DNA from: Seohaeicola saemankumensis
Lineage (GTDB): Bacteria; Pseudomonadota; Alphaproteobacteria; Rhodobacterales; Rhodobacteraceae
Assembly: GCF_020171285.1 (NCBI RefSeq)
Contig: NZ_JAIUZI010000009.1
Coordinates: forward strand, 186,001 to 250,000
DNA: 64,000 nucleotides
Reading direction: 5' to 3'
The notes under the pieces were generated by a model. The model saw nothing but the letters and a program-made list of their open reading frames with translations, was not told the DNA's origin and ran no database searches. Made by a program: the position numbers and the translations under genes. Of this stretch, positions 63,845-64,000 are shown piece by piece. How positions within the stretch are numbered: position 1 is the first letter of the stretch; each line of letters begins with the position of its first letter.

Positions 63845-64000
63845 GGGCGGCTATCACCTCCCTTTGAAACAGGTCGATCGAGGCGCGGCTGAGCGCGAAA
63901 TCGGTGTAGAGCGAGACCACCTTGCCGATGACGAAGAGCACCGGGGCGTGCAGCCCGGCCTCGTGGGTGTCGCGTTCGATCCGGTCCAGCCGCGAGACCA
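63837..64000 (-). CDS. nirE: NirE (uroporphyrinogen-III C-methyltransferase), C-terminal fragment
   Basis: The minus-strand frame is open to the right edge and ends with TAA at 63837-63839, giving 53 residues (VSRLDRIERDTHEAGLHAP then a VLFVIGKVVSLY stretch). The region VLFVIGKVVSL is like the end of SUMT enzymes, and the place before nirC fits NirE, which makes precorrin-2 for heme d1. Most of the gene lies outside the window. Confidence 0.8.
   Translation of the reverse strand, partial: VSRLDRIERDTHEAGLHAPVLFVIGKVVSLYTDFALSRASIDLFQREVIAAHA

Overview
This GC-rich window reads as a chromosome segment of an alphaproteobacterium of the Rhodobacterales (Roseobacter/Paracoccus-like). The signs are an RpoE-ChrR sigma/anti-sigma pair with a TGATCC promoter, a six-gene Mrp antiporter operon with fused A and B subunits, a DmdC-like acyl-CoA dehydrogenase, a Hint-fold protein, an opgC-opgG-opgH glucan operon and a heme d1 (nir) operon with fused NirDL. 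Genes are tightly packed, often with 4-nt ATGA overlaps. I see no rRNA, tRNA, CRISPR, transposase or prophage gene.

Layout. 1-3.1 kb: nucleoside/pyrimidine salvage (deoA partial, deoB, upp). 3.1-5.4 kb: a secreted Pro/Ala-rich protein converging on a degenerate M48-like membrane protein. 5.5-9.0 kb: a DUF2892 protein behind a 15-bp palindrome, an acyl-CoA synthetase, a sulfotransferase-like protein and a Hint-domain protein. 9.2-16.8 kb: a minus-strand beta-oxidation cluster (FadB/J-type enzyme, thiolase, GST, small protein, acyl-CoA dehydrogenase) headed by two paralogous MerR regulators with ACGT palindromes between them. 16.9-21.1 kb: two PaaI thioesterases plus a MATE exporter, facing DUF952-pyrD-arsC. 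21.2-29.2 kb: periplasmic 5'-nucleotidase, TPR-sulfotransferase, SRAP (YedK) protein, MarR regulator, and the selenium pair SelU and SelD (fused to an FAD oxidoreductase). 29.2-35.1 kb: Mrp operon. 35.3-36.7 kb: rhodanese and secreted esterase. 36.7-42.7 kb: osmoregulated periplasmic glucan genes preceded by a TTC38-like TPR gene. 42.9-49.7 kb: an accessory metabolic stretch (CaiB CoA-transferase, acetolactate-synthase-like enzyme, DUF302 protein, lone TRAP binding protein, P450 and divergent LysR). 49.9-55.0 kb: aminotransferase, then a molybdenum hydroxylase operon (FAD, 2Fe-2S and Mo subunits plus a MoaD-like carrier). 55.3-56.6 kb: rpoE-chrR. 56.7-64 kb: nirE(partial)-C-F-DL-G-H-J-N-cbiX plus a small membrane protein, i.e. 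heme d1 synthesis for cd1 nitrite reductase; nirS itself is probably beyond the right edge.

The most notable non-genic signal is a dispersed extragenic repeat (core AGTATTTGGAAAGAGATGAA, seven copies). It usually follows GC-rich hairpins just downstream of genes, and in one case it supplies the start codon of nirN. Other points worth a second look are an ATTC-N8-GAAT palindrome (SqrR/BigR-type operator) in front of the DUF2892 gene, a CbiX-type chelatase embedded in the nir operon, and the coupled ThDP enzyme/CoA-transferase pair.
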